The notes under the pieces: model-generated
The model's database searches: none
The model's input: only the letters and a program-made list of their open reading frames with translations
What the model was told of the DNA's origin: nothing
In this document: piece by piece, positions 1-12,212 of the stretch
Position numbering within the stretch: the stretch's first letter is position 1
Layout of the letters: each line of letters opens with the position of its first letter
Program-made: the position numbers and the translations under genes
Assembly (NCBI GenBank): GCA_028023455.1
Contig: JAQFVV010006293.1
Span: 3,421,844-3,485,843 of the forward strand
DNA from: Epiperipatus broadwayi
Lineage: Eukaryota; Onychophora; Udeonychophora; Euonychophora; Peripatidae
Reading direction: 5' to 3'
Length of the DNA: 64,000 nt

Positions 1-1880
1 GTAAACTCCAGGTGCCAGCCAGTTAATTACACAAAAGATAACTAACGTATCCTGAATGACTGCAAACTAATTCAGTGTCTAAGAAATCCCAACTAGCTCA
101 ATCAAAAGAGTGTTATAAGAAATTGCTGTTTTAATTAGTGGTATGAGTAAAACATTGACCGACAAAATATTAATTTCCCAAGATAATTTATTTTAATTAA
201 AATGCTTACTAAACTTTGTAAAGTAATTATGAAATTTCTTAATTAATCTAAACTATGATTTTTATATATATCCACGCACATTCTTAATAAATCACACAAT
301 ATAATATAATATAAAGCATTAAATAAATGCAAGGCATTAAAACACACATCAATAGTTCATTTTATGCATGCTATAGAGTTCATTTCTTTTACTGACTCTG
401 GAGGCTTCAAAGATTGCAATGGCTACATTAATTGATATCGGAAATTGGAAGAAGAAAATGTTATTTATTACCTATAGGATTTTGGACTTTGTGACTTCTT
501 GCTGTTTGCTGCTTCATGTGTGTTTTACCAACAGATTGGATTTTAGGCTTCTGTTGAGGTTCTGATGATTGCTGTTCTATGCTAATTTTATTTAGACAGA
601 CATTGCTGGTGGCTTAAATTATTATATAGGCATTGCTTCTATTGGACAGACTGCTGATGTTCTTTCAGATGAAGGTTGGAGCTCATTGCATGCTTCAAAA
701 ACTGATCAACACTGCATTGTCTATTAATAAATACGTATAACAGGTGATTGATTTTAGATACGCGAATGACTGACTGAATGACCTAATTTTTGGCCCTATT
801 TATATGATGACCTTGTTGTCATTTCTTTAATTAGTTTTTAAACCTGCCAGATATTTTCATTATTGAGAATTCGTCCACTGCTTTTGATTAAATTCTTTAG
901 ATGTGTTTAATTAATCCTGTTGTTTATGGATTTTAATTAGTAGCCATTGCTAATTCCATTTTTATGTAGCTTATAAGTATATGCAATTTTTGAGGGGAAT
1001 TTTTAACTTATAAACTTTCATTTATTTTTAATATTTAACTTTCATGTTTCATTTTTTTAACACGCAGACATTTCATTATTTTTTTATATTTAAAATCCTC
1101 ATTATTCATGCACACATATATCTATTTTATTTTAAAATAAATTGAAAGAGATTTTCTTTTAGTTATTAAGATTTCTTTTTTTTCCTTTAAATTAAATGAA
1201 AAGAGGGTATTTTTAATTTCATGTAAAAGATTTATATTTCAAACTTTTATAGCTTTAACTTTTCTAAGTTAGATTTTCTCTTCCCTGAATTAATTAATTT
1301 GTAAAACTTATATTGATAACTGACGTTTGCCTTTTGACGATCTATGTTTATATGAAAAAACTCTTTAAACTTTTATATTAAACTTCCTTTTATTAAACTT
1401 TTAACTATTTCTTTAAACGAGATGTTTTTACTTCAATCATTTACTGTCAGTGATTTTATTATTCATTATCAATTTTAAAACTTTTTGCGTTATTTATGAA
1501 AATTTTTATTTTTAATAATTGTAAACACGATTTTACATGGAGCGCTATCCATTAATGATACAGTATAGATAGAGAATTACGGCATTTATGCTCCCTTCCC
1601 TAATGGCTACCTACATCTCCCATTGTATATAATATATTAACATTTTTTTCTCAATTGATTCCACTTTTAACAAGATATACTTTTTCTAAAAAATAAAATC
1701 GCGTAATTTAAACAACCAGCCTTTAACTTTAGAAAATGATGCAAAATTGTACACGTACACATGCACATCTTCCTAATGTGTGTGGATATTAATAAATTAT
1801 ATATATATATACGGTAGGAGATGGGTTAATTTAAGTAAACATGAAGCAAGTATATCTGCATGCAGATCTACACCACTTCA
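1..1880 (+). mobile_element. Long LTR-like element, 3' part (copy L)
   Basis: The left end lies outside the window. I assign it by its right end: a short palindrome (ATCTGCATGCAGAT) followed by CACCACTTCA, the same plan as the bounded copies ending at 12212, 58764 and 62446 and, reversed, the one starting at 18251. A less AT-rich, CT-rich patch at about 470-740 resembles patches at matching distances from the end in the copies at 56044 and 59942. There is no coding frame. The next four bases, ACAT, could be a target duplication, but the other side cannot be seen. Membership is inferred from ends and layout, not from a full alignment. Confidence 0.45.
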
Positions 1881-2359
1881 ACATGTAAGTTTTTTATAAT
1901 TTCTATAGATTTTTTAAAACTCGTAACTTGTATACAGAGAATTTTAGGTTTAAATCAACCAAAAGGACAAGCAGAATTTAAAAGTAATTATGGCACAGCT
2001 GATCACATCAAAATATTATAAGAGTTATAGAAGGGACCAATTTTGTATTGATTTATAGATTACAAAAAGATATCTGACTTTAAGCAATTTGACATTGATT
2101 AAAACTTTAAAACATTAAGATTTAGTTCCAAGATATTGTCAAATTCTTAAAAATATTTACAAGTACTAAGATTAACGCAAATAAGGATGGACAACAGTGA
2201 TTCTTTGCAAACAAAATTTTGTGGATTAAAATAACAAATAAAAGCTATAAAAATAATAGTTACTATTTAAATCATTTAGATATTGGAAATTATATGTTGT
2301 TTTCATAAATAATGCCTTAATACGTCAAGGAAATGTTAACATTTTTTTTTTACATAAAA
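1881..2359. other. AT-rich spacer
   Basis: I see no gene, tRNA or repeat boundary. The last part may be the more decayed upstream portion of the LINE that follows, but I cannot read it as protein. Confidence 0.4.
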
Positions 2360-2960
2360 ACAAGAAAGTTGAACTGAAGATAAGTGCTGAAAAGACTATT
2401 ATAATGTAATAGCTTTTCAAATAAGATGAAAATAAATTTTGATGTAGGAGTTGACAATTATAAATACCTCGATAAGAATATTGATACAGATGGAAATATA
2501 ATGGATATTATTAATCATGGAGTTAAACTTGGATGAAATGTTTTTTGTAGAAGTATTGAAAATAAATATATTCTTGGGTTGCTAATAATTGTGTTTTACT
2601 AATGTTTGCTTTTGCATCTGAGAATGTCCATTTAATAGAAAACTAATACAAAAATTTCAGGCCATTTGATAAAGTATAAAGAATTGTATGTTGGAAATAA
2701 TAAAAAGGGATCAAAAGCAAATTATATGAGTGACAAAAAATAAACTGATATCATCATTGAAAAAAATAAGAGATTGAATGGAATAGGAGATTGTATATTT
2801 TGTTAGAAAAGATGAACTGAAGTTCCAAAGTTGATCCCAAGAGATTGCAAAAGACCTAGAAAGAAATGATATATAAGATGGATGATTTAGATAAGGGAAT
2901 GCTGTAGAGAAGACACACTATGGATCTGCAACATTGAATTAAATGTAGAGATCTTTATTT
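2360..2960 (+). pseudogene. Decayed non-LTR retrotransposon reverse transcriptase, C-terminal part
   Basis: Across frames and stops the plus strand reads as the familiar end of an endonuclease/reverse-transcriptase LINE polyprotein. In order: a KKVELKISAEKTIIM block (about 2362), a YKYLDKNIDTDGNI block followed by INHGVKLG (about 2452-2530), a TYGSETW-like block now VLLMFAFASENV (about 2595-2635), and near 2830-2900 KLIPRDCKRPRKK then YIRWM. These match the RT thumb and the conserved 'W-x-PRDCKRPRGRP-x-RW-x-DD' tail of RTE-like and craniate-type LINEs. Stops (for example after GVKLG and after RPRKK) and frame changes show it is dead. The catalytic YxDD region and the endonuclease are not visible, so it is a 5'-truncated copy. 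The clade is uncertain. Confidence 0.7.
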
Positions 2961-4923
2961 TGTAATAGTTTAATAATGATTGAAAATGATGTTGATAATA
3001 AAATAGAAAATCATATTGAAAAAGATTTGATAGCAATTACAGACACTATATATAAAATAACAGAATAATAGAATCAGGATTATAATTTTTTTAATCATTG
3101 AATGGAAATTTTCCAACTTTATGTCCATACAATTTCATTTAATTTTTTTAGAGTAACAAGAAAAATTGAACATTATTTTAAACAAAAATTCCTTCCATTT
3201 GCACTTTACTGAACAATTTATACAAGGATCATTATTATTTGATTTTTAAGTTATTTTTAATATTACTAAGTTTTTTTCTTTATTTTTATATTTAGAGTAA
3301 TTGATTTGGCATATTTAAAATTTCATGATTATATTTTTAAAGTGGTTTATTTAACCAAATTTGTAATGATTACTTTATTGTCTGTTTTCAGTATAGGTTT
3401 TGCATTTGTATTATTTTCAATCATTATCAAAGTACTGCAGAATGGAAATCCCATGTTTAATTCATATCTAATTTTTTTCTCCGCTTTGCTATAGCAAAAT
3501 TTTTTTTTGTCATCAATCAATCTCACTTCTGATCACTTGTCTTGTTTTTTTGTAATGTTTTGAGATCTAGCTTAGATTTTAATTGTACATCTGTCATCTG
3601 TTTTCATTATCTGTTTACTCATGTCTATTTCAATATTCATTTGTTTCTGCATCTTTTATCCTGAAATCAGCTTTTATTCTACCAATATAACAGTAACTGT
3701 ATTAGGGAAATGGCAAATATCGACAAACTATCATCAAGGCTGATCAAATTTATCGCATGCTAAAATTACTCTTATTTTGTTCACATAATTTGTCTTTGAA
3801 TAGAAACTTAATGTATGTACAATGTTCATTATTAAAGTTAAGTAATCATTCGTTATGTTTTATTTTTAAAGGTTAAAATTGTCACAATTCCAGATCGTTT
3901 CATCAAATAATTTAAATATCTTTTCTAAGTTACACATTCATTAATATTTTAGTTGAATGGTATCTATGTACAGGTATTACTGTTTGCAATAATATTAGTT
4001 ATGATTTAGTAAACTAGCTTATGATTTTTTTCCAAAAAAAGGGAGGAGGGAGGAATGCCTTTAACACATTTTATTGAATTTATTAATTATTAATATGCAT
4101 TTCCCATTGTAGAACTAACCATTTGTATCAAAAATCTCTTATAGGTCAGTAATAGAGGAATTAAAAAAGATAAATGAAATGCTAGTTTGGGGAATAGTGT
4201 TTTATTAAGCAAAAACATGAACATTTGAAAGGTTGAAATGTATTGCAAAATTTTAAGTGGAAAAATATACATTGGATTAAAATATATTAATGAGGTGTCT
4301 TAAATTATGGATAAGAAAAAAACTGATGCAGTTAAAAAAAGATGACGTTAAATTAGCTAAATAATGTAGAATAGATTATATTTTAGAGAGATTTTTTAAA
4401 GAATTTAAAAACTAAAAGAAAAAGAAATCAAATATTTTCAAGTAAAATATGATTTAGAGATCAATGCATGTAAATGAAATTAGTTTGGAAAAGTGATTTG
4501 TCAAGTAACGTAATGCTTGAGCTTGCATATAGAATATAGTTGTTTTGTCACATATACAATTTGTTTACTTATAAATTATGTGTGATAATTAATTGTTTCA
4601 GTAGTTTAATGTGAGTTTGTATTGAACAAAATTTTATAATTATTTTGGACTAAGGATTACATTTTATTGGGGCATTTAGTTACAATTACTATTTCAGTAA
4701 TTCCAGGAACTGTGCCAATATAAATTTGCTGATAGTAGAATCATAAACTGGCCATGTTTATTTTTATATATCACTCAAGAATAGGAAATCATAAAATCAA
4801 AAGTAATAAACTGCAATTATCAGTGAAAAAAAATCAGGATCAATCAAAGAATGAAACAAGTGAAAAAGGTGTAAGTTTAATTGTATGGTCTACCTATTAG
4901 ATGGATTTACATAATTAGCAATG
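2961..4923. other. AT-rich spacer
   Basis: Very AT-rich, with only short chance frames such as the 62-codon frame at 3306-3494, which is hydrophobic, starts at TTG and has no recognisable domain. No splice-site pair or RNA gene is convincing. Confidence 0.45.
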
Positions 4924-4953
4924 CCCCCCCCCCCCCCAAAAAAAAAAAAAAAA
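4924..4953 (+). repeat. Poly-C / poly-A junction (C14 then about A16)
   Basis: Fourteen consecutive C residues pass directly into a run of about sixteen A residues. It is one of several G/C homopolymers of 11-14 bases in a sequence where G and C are otherwise scarce. Confidence 0.9.
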
Positions 4954-5556
4954 CTAAATAAGAAAAACTTGAATTTCCATATATAAGTGTATATTAAATA
5001 AAATTAACAACATATTAGTATTTTGCAATAAAACTAATTTATTTATCAAAAAATAGATTGATAATAAATAAATTGTTTGTAGAAATATAACTTCATAGTA
5101 AATTAAATTTCAAAAATAAAACCATTTGTGATAAGTCTATCAAATAAAAGAAAGCACTAAGTATATATTAAATAAAAGAAAGCAAAAGGTAGTTCACATA
5201 TAAAATATGTATTAAATAAATTAACTTCTTTTCCCCTGATGCCACTATCTTGAATTTTAAAAAAAATTATAAGAAATATAATTTATAATATCTTCTGTTT
5301 GAATGCAATAAATATAAAAATATGTATATTGTTAAAAAGAGCAAATATGAAAGAATGTAATAAAGCTGATAAAATAGGCATTACTTAAAAAAAAAAATTA
5401 AGAAAAAAAAAGATTTTTAATACTTTTAAAAATGTTTATTTTTATATCTGTTGACAAATTTTAAATTTTGAAAGATAAATGTTGAAATGACATTTTCATA
5501 AACAGCATCTCATTTGTCATAAATTGCTGAAAAAAATGATATATAATATGTCTTAC

Positions 5557-5694
5557 CTGAGGTAATTTTTCAGTGAAAAAAATTACAAAAATAGTGCTAT
5601 TGGTAACTTCCATTTTTACTAGCTGATCCAGATCCTGTCCTTCCATATCAGGGTATCCACTAGAAATGTTTGGTTGTCCTTCCATGCAGGGTAT
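5557..5694 (-). other. Exon-like cassette with splice signals (copy 1)
   Basis: On the minus strand a 138-base segment sits between a TTCTAACAG acceptor and a CAG|GTAAGA donor. It is open in one frame (46 codons), beginning IPCMEGQPNISSGYPDMEGQ and ending FTEKLPQ. The other frames carry stops. The paralogue at 30749-30883 keeps the same acceptor, donor and frame, differs by one codon in length, and ends ITEKLPQ. Within the cassette the PDMEGQ-like unit is duplicated in tandem. I do not recognise the peptide. It could be a duplicated exon of a host gene or part of a transposon transcript. Keeping both splice sites and the frame argues against pure chance. Confidence 0.4.
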
Positions 5695-5739
5695 CTGTTA
5701 GAAATATGTTTGGTTTTTAGTGGGGGAAAAAATAACAGT

Positions 5740-6340
5740 AATAGTTTACAAGATATTATACAAAGAGAACTTTAGTAAATTATATGTATTATATTATTAA
5801 TTATTATATTATATTAGTGAAAAATGGGGTGTGACCTAAATGTGTAGTCTTTTCAAGTAAAAAGTGTACTCAAATATCAAACAGTAAGAACAACTTATGA
5901 GATATTATGCAAAGAGAACTTTAGTAAATTGTAACGTATTATATTATTGCATATTATATTGGTGAAAAGTAAAAAGTGTACTCAAATAAATATCAAACAA
6001 TAAGAACAGCTTATGAGATATGCAAAAAGAACTTTAGTAAATTGTAATGTATTATATTATTATATATTAATTATATTTTTATATTAGTGAAAAATGGGGT
6101 ATGACCTAAAATGTGTATTCTTTTCAAGTAAAAAGTATGCTCAAATAAATATCAAACAAAAAAAATAACAGTAAGAACAGTGCATGAGATATGATATAAA
6201 GAGATCTTTAGCAAATTGTAATATATGAAAAAAATATAATTTATTATATTATTAAATAATGGGGGGGGGGGGCGGACGGCGACCTAATATATCTATTTTT
6301 TTCAAGTAATAAGTGTATTCAAAAAAATAAATATCAAACA
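5740..6340. repeat. Tandem blocks of about 120-170 bp in R1
   Basis: About four imperfect copies of a unit holding AAAGAACTTTAGTAAATTGTA, an AT-rich core, GAAAAATGGGGTGTGACCTAA and CTTTTCAAGTAAAAAGTGTAC. In the last copy the GGGG has grown to a run of twelve G. The same array, with two units, is in R2 at about 30920-31210. Confidence 0.75.
6261..6272 (+). repeat. Poly-G run (G12)
   Basis: Twelve G residues lie exactly where the neighbouring tandem units carry GGGG before TGTGACCTAA, so this looks like an expansion of a four-base run within one unit. Confidence 0.9.
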
Positions 6341-6499
6341 AATAAACATTTCTGTAAAGTAAAATGAATAAGAACAAAGCAAATCAATAAATATCAAAAT
6401 AAACAAGTTTATTATGAGCACTGAGTATACATATGTGTGGGAGATGATCTTGACAAAATGATGAGTGCTGGTTAGCATGGAATGTGTATTAGGGATCAT

Positions 6500-6598
6500 T
6501 TTTTCTTTTCACATGTGTGGTCATGTGTGTATCATTATATGAGATAGAGTGGATGGAGTGGTGGAGCTTGAAAGTCTGTGTTCAAATACCCTATATAT
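6500..6598 (+). repeat. tRNA-like SINE or hairpin-family copy, diverged
   Basis: The stretch CATGTGTGGTCATGTGTGT, then ATGAGATAG, then GAGCTTGAAAGTCTG and GTGTTCAAATACC follows the order of the repeat at 62634-62755 read on the minus strand. The last block resembles an internal pol III box B (GGTTCAAATCC) and TGGTCATG could be a poor box A. A full cloverleaf does not fold by eye. Confidence 0.4.
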
Positions 6599-7000
6599 TG
6601 CAATGTAGCCTGATTTTATAAATATTTAGCATAATTTTTTATCAAAAAAAAAAAAAAAAATAACAAAAGGCAGTACTCACTGGAGATGGAAAATGTAATA
6701 TAGACATTACATTTCTATAAAGGCCAAAATTGAAATTGCAATCGGCGAGCGAGTTCATTTCTATGGGAAAATTTTTTTTCCGGTGATTTAATCTAAGAAA
6801 ATGAGAGAGAGAGAGAAAAAAAATAGAAAATTGCATTTAAAAAAAAAAAAAAATCGTAAAAAATTGGAATTTTATTGTAGAAAAAAAAATACATGCGTCT
6901 TTTTGAAGGCAGTAAGATGGTGGACAGAAAGAAATGACACTCGTAAGTTTGAGATTAATTGCTACTGTGCAAACTTAGTAGTCACAGTAAACTTATGCTG

Positions 7001-7580
7001 ATGAGTTCCAGGCTAATTCCGGAGTGTAGGAGATAGTCTTTGGTAGTAGATCTTTTAAGCAAAGCAATCTATAATAATGAGATGGTATTTTCTGTCACCT
7101 CATCTATAAATATATATGTTTAATTTTGAGTTATATCATTAGGTTAAAAGTAGAGTTTTGTTAGAAATATATATAACGTATTATCTTTAATCTTTTAAAG
7201 TTTTAAAGTTGTTTTCTTTCAGCATTTCTTTGATGGATTTTTTTTATTTATTTACAAATTAGGTAAACTTGAGCTAAAATAAAATCTTGAGATAAGTCTT
7301 TCTTAAAACTTTTTTTTAAAATTGTAATTCTTAGAAAGATATGGTTGGGGGGAAGAAAAAGTATAAATTTTAGCAATTAACTCTATTGTTGAAACTTCAG
7401 ATATTAAAAGTATTTTGTATCTATTACGCTAATTGAACCAGAACTTTTTCCACTGATTAAAAAAAAAAAGAAAAAAGGACAAAAATTAGAACTGTAAAAA
7501 TGTGTATAAACATAAAATACTAGGTGTAAATCCAGTTTGTGAAAGAAAAAAAAATTACGGAGTGTCCTTTTGTTTATTAG
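7001..7580. other. AT-rich spacer
   Basis: Nothing recognised, apart from the polypyrimidine stretch at its right edge that could serve as the acceptor of the next feature. Confidence 0.4.
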
Positions 7581-7700
7581 TTGGCACTTGCATTTGGACT
7601 GGTATATCGAAAGCACCTTGGAGAGAAATTGAAATATAATATTAAACAGCGGCAAGAAAATGTTCTCTGGCTAAGTGACATGAGAACTTTTTCCTTGTAG
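7581..7700 (+). CDS. Possible terminal coding exon (39 codons and stop), unknown
   Basis: A pyrimidine-rich TCCTTTTGTTTATTAG looks like a 3' splice site. It is followed by an open frame starting LALAFGLVYRKHLGEKLKY, continuing NIKQRQENVLWLSDMRTFSL, and ending in TAG. A hydrophobic stretch followed by a basic, charged tail would suit the end of a membrane protein. The region is less AT-rich than its surroundings and continues for about 150 bases after the stop, as a 3' UTR might. I do not recognise the protein, see no upstream exon, and see no clear polyadenylation signal close by. It could be a chance frame or a transposon piece. Confidence 0.25.
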   Translation: MALAFGLVYRKHLGEKLKYNIKQRQENVLWLSDMRTFSL

Positions 7701-9158
7701 AATTGTCTCATATCCACACTTGGAGCTATTTGAGCGAGCGTCAGCCAAGGGAAGGAAAGATTTATCGAGCTAACCGAAGAGAGCAAAAATGAAAACCAAT
7801 GGAACAAACAGAGAATTCATGCCAGCAGTCTCAAGAAAAAATCTAAGAACTTTGACCACCTGGAGTAAATTCAGCCACTGATCAATCAGGGTAATTATGA
7901 ACTTTTATTAAAGAACTTTACTTTGAACTGGCGAATTAGAATAGTATACTCTATTAACTTAAGTGTATAAAAAAGTGTCAACAGTAGAAACAGGTTTTAA
8001 GATGGTTTATTAATTTTATATTAATTAAAAAGGGAGGTAGGCTTTTATGTTACTAACTTTTATTAATCAAAATTTTGTTTTTTTCTGTATAATTTTCCTT
8101 CAATTATTATATTCAAAATATATGTACAAGAATGAATGTTAACTGCTTGATCTAGGAAGTCAAAATGGAAGGGGGGTAAAAGATAAGTTAAGGATTTCGG
8201 CAATAAGTAAACAAAGAATCCTTATGTCGGAATCTGGTATTTGAAATAGGAATGCTCGACGGCTGCTTACAAGCCACCCTAGAGTTTCACTCTTATTTTG
8301 TCAGGGTTTCCATAATCAATTTGGGACACTGTCACCCATAGGATTTGTGGTGGTGTATGTTTCCTTGGGAAAAGAATATATGTTCAATTTTTTGGACCGT
8401 ATTTAAAAAAGATAAAGATTTGAGTTTAAAGCTGCTTGTATTTTGTTTTATAATAGATCGAGTCAGTCTGGGATGCTATAAAAAAAGAATTAGGAAAGCT
8501 ATCAATAAGAGAAAAGAATATAATAAACATCTAACTTTTACTTAAGAGTTTCTGTTTTAATCTAGCTTAATAGTTTAATAATTAAGTGTCCATTTGGTAT
8601 AATTAAAGTTCTCATAAGATTATGTTTTAAAATCTATTAGGTGATCGCTGTATGTAAACAAATTTTCACTACGATTGTTGAAGTTTCTTCTCGATCTAGT
8701 GCTAGGTTATATGTTTAGTGGCACCCTCGTACTGGTTGTGATTTTAGCAATCTTTGGAAAATTGCGGACAGTGTCAATTTGTAGTGGCACAATAAATTCA
8801 GGCGTGAGAACAAATGCAAATCCATAAGAAATGAAATTGCAAAAAGAAAACTTTTCCTGGTAGTAAATATATCAAAACTAAAGCGAGCACAAAATGTATA
8901 TTAAAGAAAACAAATTAGTCCACAACAGTAGGTTTTAAGTGAAAGCAATTCATAAATGAACAAAAAACAGTTCATTTGGGGAATAATGAAAAAGGTTAAC
9001 ATTATAAAATGTGTTCAGACTAAAGGGTATGTTTTTTAAAGTGAATTTAGCTGAAAGTTAGGATATTTAATGCTAAAGTGTCACTCATTTGGATAATATG
9101 AAAATAGTGAAATATGAATTTAAGAGATATAATTTGTTTGTGTTCATTTTATAACATA
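7701..9158. other. Spacer with a few less AT-rich patches
   Basis: Patches near 7730-7880, 8240-8340 and 8640-8800 have more balanced composition but no open frame or RNA fold that I can support. The 66-codon frame at 8345-8545 has no recognisable domain. Confidence 0.35.
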
Positions 9159-9614
9159 CACCTGGGTCTCTTTTTACGCGGACTTATTTAACACGATTTT
9201 GAAGTTACGCGATTCATGTTTCACCAGAAGCCGAACTTTCGCGCACTTATGTTATATTGAAAGTAATAGCACATTATTGGAATTCGACTTTCATCTTAGT
9301 AATTTCAATATTTTAAGTGCTTTATAATAGTAAGATTTTATGCAATAATGAAATTAAAATCATGATTTCCACATTTTATGTATACACACATTAACTTTTA
9401 CAAGATTATAATGTAAATTTGTTCAAACATTGTGCGTGTTAATTTTGCATTTTAAATCACATTCTGTTTTTGCTTTTTAAAAAAGAACGTTTAATCAATT
9501 ATTAATCATTTAGTGTCTGCAAGTTTATTTTTAAAAGGTGAGTAATAGCAGTGAAACGAAATTTGATTTTTAAATGGAATTGAAAATTAAAAAATTAAAG
9601 ACAAAAATAAAAGT

Positions 9615-9824
9615 TTAGATACAGAAGAAAATGTAGAAAAAGATAATGAAACAGAAGTGGAACCTGTTCCTTTCACTTCCAAAATGATTCGAGAAGGTCT
9701 TCAACTTTCTAATCAGTTGGCAAATTATTTTCTTACTAATGACACTAATCACGAACATGCTCTTAAATTCCAATGAGAGCTAAATGGTTGTATGTCTGGA
9801 TATCACGAGCTTCATAAACAATAA
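9615..9824 (+). pseudogene. Tigger/pogo transposase, C-terminal remnant
   Basis: The frame begins LDTEENVEKDNETEVEPVPF and continues with FTSKMIREGLQLSNQLANYF, then a TNDTNHEHALKFQ block, an in-frame TGA, ELNGCMSGYHELHKQ and a final TAA. Tigger transposases end this way: an acidic linker, a helical block with a D-x-x-x-E-R-like segment, and a final S-x-Y-x-E-x-x block. The CENP-B-type helix-turn-helix and the DDE catalytic domain are absent, so only the last ~70 residues remain. It lies between the left terminal repeat and the nested LTR. It is non-functional because of the deletion and the internal stop. Confidence 0.6.
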
Positions 9825-10128
9825 AATCATCGTCTCAAAGATTAATTACTAACTACGTTGTCACTAGAAAACCATTAAAACAACAATATGAGAGTGAAGT
9901 TGGCGCTAGTTATAGTTCCTCTTGTGAAGAATCTTTACCAGTTTGCAAACAAACCTGTTTATTGGCAAATAGCTTTAATAATTAAAACGTGTATAAAAAA
10001 ATGTAAATTACTGTACTGTAAATTGTGCATAAAAATATATTATTTTGAATAAAATAAAATATTATAGTTAAAAAAAGTTTGTCTTGTATCAATTTTTTTC
10101 AAATTTGAAATTTTTTATTAGTCATATT

Positions 10129-12212
10129 TGTGACAGTCAGATGATGTATGTTGATTTAACCCAGTTCGAATACTAGGCGAAAGTACCTCAAGGCCAACCA
10201 TACGCGAGATATTAAATTCGTCTAGTCTCGAAGCTATTATGAACCGAACAACACTATCTGAGCCACACATAAATTATTTTCAACCGGCCACAAAGCTTAG
10301 CCACAGCGGGAGAGACATGGACGGGAAGTCCTAAGGAGCTAAATAGTTAAATGTGCAAAAGTACTAAGAAATATGTGTTTTGCGTGCCTGGATCATTCGA
10401 AAAGTAAAATAAAGCATTATAATAAGATTAGGAAACTCAAGCTTTTGATAGTTAAATAATGTTTAATTAATGACTTTAATAATATGACTAATGATATAAT
10501 GGCCTCCGCTATTCCTCTAAATTAATGAAACAAAATAATTAGACAATAAAAACGGATTAATAGGTTTGCGGTCTAAATCTTTTCCCAATTTTAATAAAAA
10601 TTGTCAACTCGATCTTCTCGATAACGTACGATAAAAAAAGAATCTTTCGCAAAGCATTTCTAATTGCTTTGCGCTAAAAACAGTGTTTAAAAATTATTTA
10701 AAACGTATATAGTTAAATCAGGTATACGTAAAGCTAATGGCGGACAAAAGAGGCGTTATCAAAGAGATCAAGTTGGCACACAAAAGAAACTGGCTCGTAT
10801 TTAATTAACAAACATAAATAAAATTGGAAAGAGATTTTACTGAACAAAAATTAACTATTAAACTTAACCGCAATGGGATATTAAATATTTACACAGGTTA
10901 GTAAGGAAGAATAGCGAAGGGAAAAAGGTTAAATATAGATAGATGATCACACAATATATATATAATTAAGACTCGTCTAATAAAAATGGTTACATAGCAA
11001 ATACATATCAATTCGATGAAGCAATTAAACAAATATATGAATAAAAGGTAGCATAAGAAATAGTTCAATAGAGGAGATATGATTACCGTCCTTTTTCCTT
11101 GGTCATGTTCCCTACGGCGTTCGTGGCTTGATCCGACCGTCGAGATGTAATTGTCCGGACAATGAAAATAGGTAGTATGGTTTCACGAAAAGTTCTCCAG
11201 ACACGGCACAGAGTTCAGATGACTATTGAGTGGATATTAAGGCATTTTGAATGGTATTCCGGAACCTCGGCGATAGGCAAAGCTATTTATTTGCCTAGCC
11301 GAGCATAGTAGAATCTATCAAACTTATATGATTTTTAGCTTGTACAGGTTCAAACTTCTTCATGATTTGTAGACAACAGTTGTAGACTTTTGGGAATAAA
11401 ATCACGAACAAAATCTGACAGAGTTCTCCTAAGAGAAATCTGAATGCACCTTGCAATAGCAAAATCTGAATCAATCTTGCAATAGCAAACTCTGAAAGAA
11501 TCACCTTCACAAGGAAAATCAGAATCAACTGAATCCTTCAAAAGGAAAAATCTGAATCATGTGAATTCTTCAAAAAGAAAAATCTGAATCCTCAATCTTT
11601 TGTTCTCCCTTCTATTTATACCCTCTCTGTCAGCTACCTTCTATTGTTTGTATGATCTGAGATCTTGATAAGCCTCCCCATGCTCCTTTGTTTCAAAGCA
11701 ACACTTTCTAAAAATAACTAACTTTTTTACTCTAACTTTCTTACTTCAAAGTTTGAATTCTCTTAATTAAAAAGAAAGAAAGAGAAGGCCATCTTTAATT
11801 ACACTTGAATGGCTCACTAATTAAAACCATACATTCTTTTAGAAAATGTTGGCAGGCTTATCTCAAAATCAAATCATACTAAATATTTTAACAAAATTTT
11901 AACAACAACATATTATTATTTTTTTATAGTAGAATAAGCATTTTATTTCAGCAGAATTTTGCATTAACTCATATATATACGCTAGATGTATATATATGTT
12001 TGACTAATAGGTTAAGCAATTTTTATTAATAGAATGAAATTTATTTAAAACAAAATATTCAAATGTAATACACATTTGATAAGCGTAATTATTTTTAACT
12101 CTAATGCAAAACCCTGCTGATATTGAACTATAAACTTAATTCAGGTCTACAATACTAATTAAGTTTATAGGAAGATGTGAAGCATGGATCGGGCTTCAGA
12201 TCCATTGCTTCA
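10129..12212 (+). mobile_element. Solo LTR-like element J with TATT target duplication
   Basis: It begins TGTGACAGTCAG and ends with a palindrome-bearing tail (GGATCGGGCTTCAGATCC, then ATTGCTTCA). TATT lies on both sides (10125-10128 and 12213-12216). The first 200 bases share ordered blocks with the elements at 40581 and 48644 (TGTATGTT, ATTTAAC, GCGAAAGTACC). No ORF of note and no gag-pol. The insertion is proven by the uninterrupted Tigger paralogue at 33013-33892, which reads straight across the site. Confidence 0.75.

Larger units (their letters stand above)
5238..7000. repeat. Long interspersed repeat R1 (paralogue of 30428-32090)
   Basis: The stretch aligns in the same order and orientation with 30428-32090. 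Both start at a GCCA..TCTTGAATTTTAAAA block, then carry an exon-like cassette on the minus strand, tandem blocks with GGGGTGTGACC, a patch around TATGTGTGGGAGATGAT, and an A-rich end with GAGAGAAAAAA and TTTCATTGTAGAAAAA. The copies differ by many substitutions and indels, so the duplication is not recent. No terminal repeats or target duplication were found, so the element class is unknown. Confidence 0.7.

Noticed and set aside
3306-3494. 62-codon plus-strand frame
   Set aside because: TTG start, hydrophobic low-complexity composition, no splice context or homologous domain.
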